Shown one piece after another: positions 63,856 to 64,000 of a stretch of DNA of 64,000 bases. Source of the stretch: Methanomicrobia archaeon JdFR-19 (GTDB taxonomy: Archaea; Halobacteriota; Methanosarcinia; DSM-18856; Methermicoccaceae); NCBI GenBank assembly GCA_002010075.1, contig MTMG01000018.1:1-64000 (forward strand), given 5' to 3'. The notes below the pieces were generated by a model. That model was not told the origin of the DNA and did not search any database. It worked only from the letters and a program-made list of their open reading frames with translations. The number at the start of each line of letters is the position of its first letter. Position 1 is the stretch's first letter. A program made the position numbers and the translations under genes.

Positions 63856-64000
63856 ATGGGACATGAACACAAAGGCGAAAAGACGGAGCAACATAGTCAT
63901 CATCTGATGGTGGCTGATCTTAAAAAACGTTTCTGGATTTCCCTTGTGCTTACGATACCTATCTTACTCCTTTCTACCATGATTCAAGAGATATTAGGAA
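63856..64000 (+). CDS. Copper-transporting P-type ATPase, CopB-like, N-terminal part (partial)
   Basis: The frame starts MGHEHKGEKTEQHSHHLMVADLKKRFW and enters the first membrane helix (SLVLTIPILLLSTMIQEILG) before the window ends. A His-rich tail followed by a KKRFW-type helix and this TM1 sequence is characteristic of CopB-class P1B ATPases, which export copper. The catalytic part lies outside the window. No clear ribosome-binding site; a weak TATA-like stretch near 63827 would make it leaderless. Confidence 0.75.
   Translation, partial: MGHEHKGEKTEQHSHHLMVADLKKRFWISLVLTIPILLLSTMIQEILG

Noticed and set aside
1-64000. CRISPR arrays, insertion sequences, attachment sites or a prophage
   Set aside because: No repeated spacer-repeat pattern, transposase, integrase or terminal inverted repeats were seen on either strand.
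1-64000. A replication origin next to the replication genes (fen, recJ-like, SSB)
   Set aside because: No Orc1/Cdc6 gene and no clustered ORB-like repeats are visible; these genes are scattered.

Overview
This window is a gene-dense piece of a euryarchaeal chromosome of moderate, slightly AT-rich composition. The evidence is archaeal information-processing genes (EF-1alpha, S10, S15, S19e, L18a/LX, L31e, L39e, L40e, eIF6, pelota, FtsY, prefoldin, FEN-1, RecJ-like DHH nuclease, GlyRS, Rio2), ether-lipid genes (GGGP synthase, a tetraether-synthase-like radical SAM protein, HMG-CoA reductase), and TATA boxes about 25-34 nt upstream of leaderless or short-leader genes. Several genes point to a methanogen-related lineage: a type-2 ('methanogenic') seryl-tRNA synthetase, a fused Fae-Hps, an NrpR regulator and a DUF2162/ExbB/DUF2149 trio. 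No mcr or other methanogenesis genes are in view, so I do not name the genus.

The outstanding observation is that TAG is very probably a sense codon here. Ten in-frame TAG codons interrupt eight otherwise intact, conserved genes: pcc1, a UPF0146 gene (two), ftsY, a PP-loop ATPase, a histidine kinase, a ThiS/SAMP-like protein, purQ, and a cinA-like gene (two). In each case the reading frame on both sides belongs to one protein family and the neighbours are undisturbed. Three more genes (DUF362-like, endonuclease V, rio2) meet a TAG only 3-10 codons before a TGA or TAA. Every other gene I could check ends in TAA or TGA, and none ends unambiguously in TAG. The simplest reading is genome-wide UAG decoding as pyrrolysine or by another suppressor tRNA. 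No pyl genes and no CTA-anticodon tRNA lie in this window, so the decoder is unseen.

Layout. 1-2.1 kb: tail of a PGF-CTERM surface protein and a sodium:solute symporter. 2.2-4.7 kb (minus): rpsO, recJ-like, tpiA. 4.75-7.9 kb: tRNA-Ala, a glycosyltransferase, glyS, intron-containing tRNA-Met. 7.9-10.1 kb (minus): bioY, an OB-fold SSB, GGGP synthase, L40e. 10.1-11.9 kb: a lipoprotein-like protein and fae-hps. 11.9-16.6 kb (minus): pcc1-serS-HTH-leuC-purM, then arsR. 16.7-20.3 kb: ilvD, pmbA-like, tRNA-Val, UPF0146. 20.3-26.7 kb: mscS, Lhr-type helicase, ncsA/ttuA-like, and the DUF2162/ExbB/DUF2149 trio. 26.8-30.5 kb (minus): tRNA-Thr, ATP-grasp, DUF362-like, tRNA-Arg, tetraether-synthase-like. 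31.2-36.3 kb (minus): the archaeal rps19e-to-ftsY ribosomal cluster ending in pelA. 36.4-45.2 kb: nrpR, GNAT, endoV, a response regulator with a histidine kinase, DUF5612, DUF2797, larC, PHP, rio2. 45.2-54.3 kb (minus, apart from tRNA-iMet): M50 protease, rubredoxin, presenilin-like protease, then a MoxR-DUF58-VWA-VWA operon. 54.3-57.3 kb: rpsJ, tuf, hmgA. 57.3-64 kb: cobZ-like, M24 peptidase, trmY, a small charged protein, ThiS/SAMP-like, purSQ, fen1, cinA-like, a glycosyltransferase and the start of a copper P-type ATPase.

There are no insertion sequences, CRISPR arrays or prophage genes. Once the TAG-interrupted genes are restored, no gap over 300 bases lacks a gene. Genes are tightly packed, with many ATGA, TTGA and TGATG stop-start overlaps that suggest translational coupling. 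At least three divergent pairs share one short TATA element.
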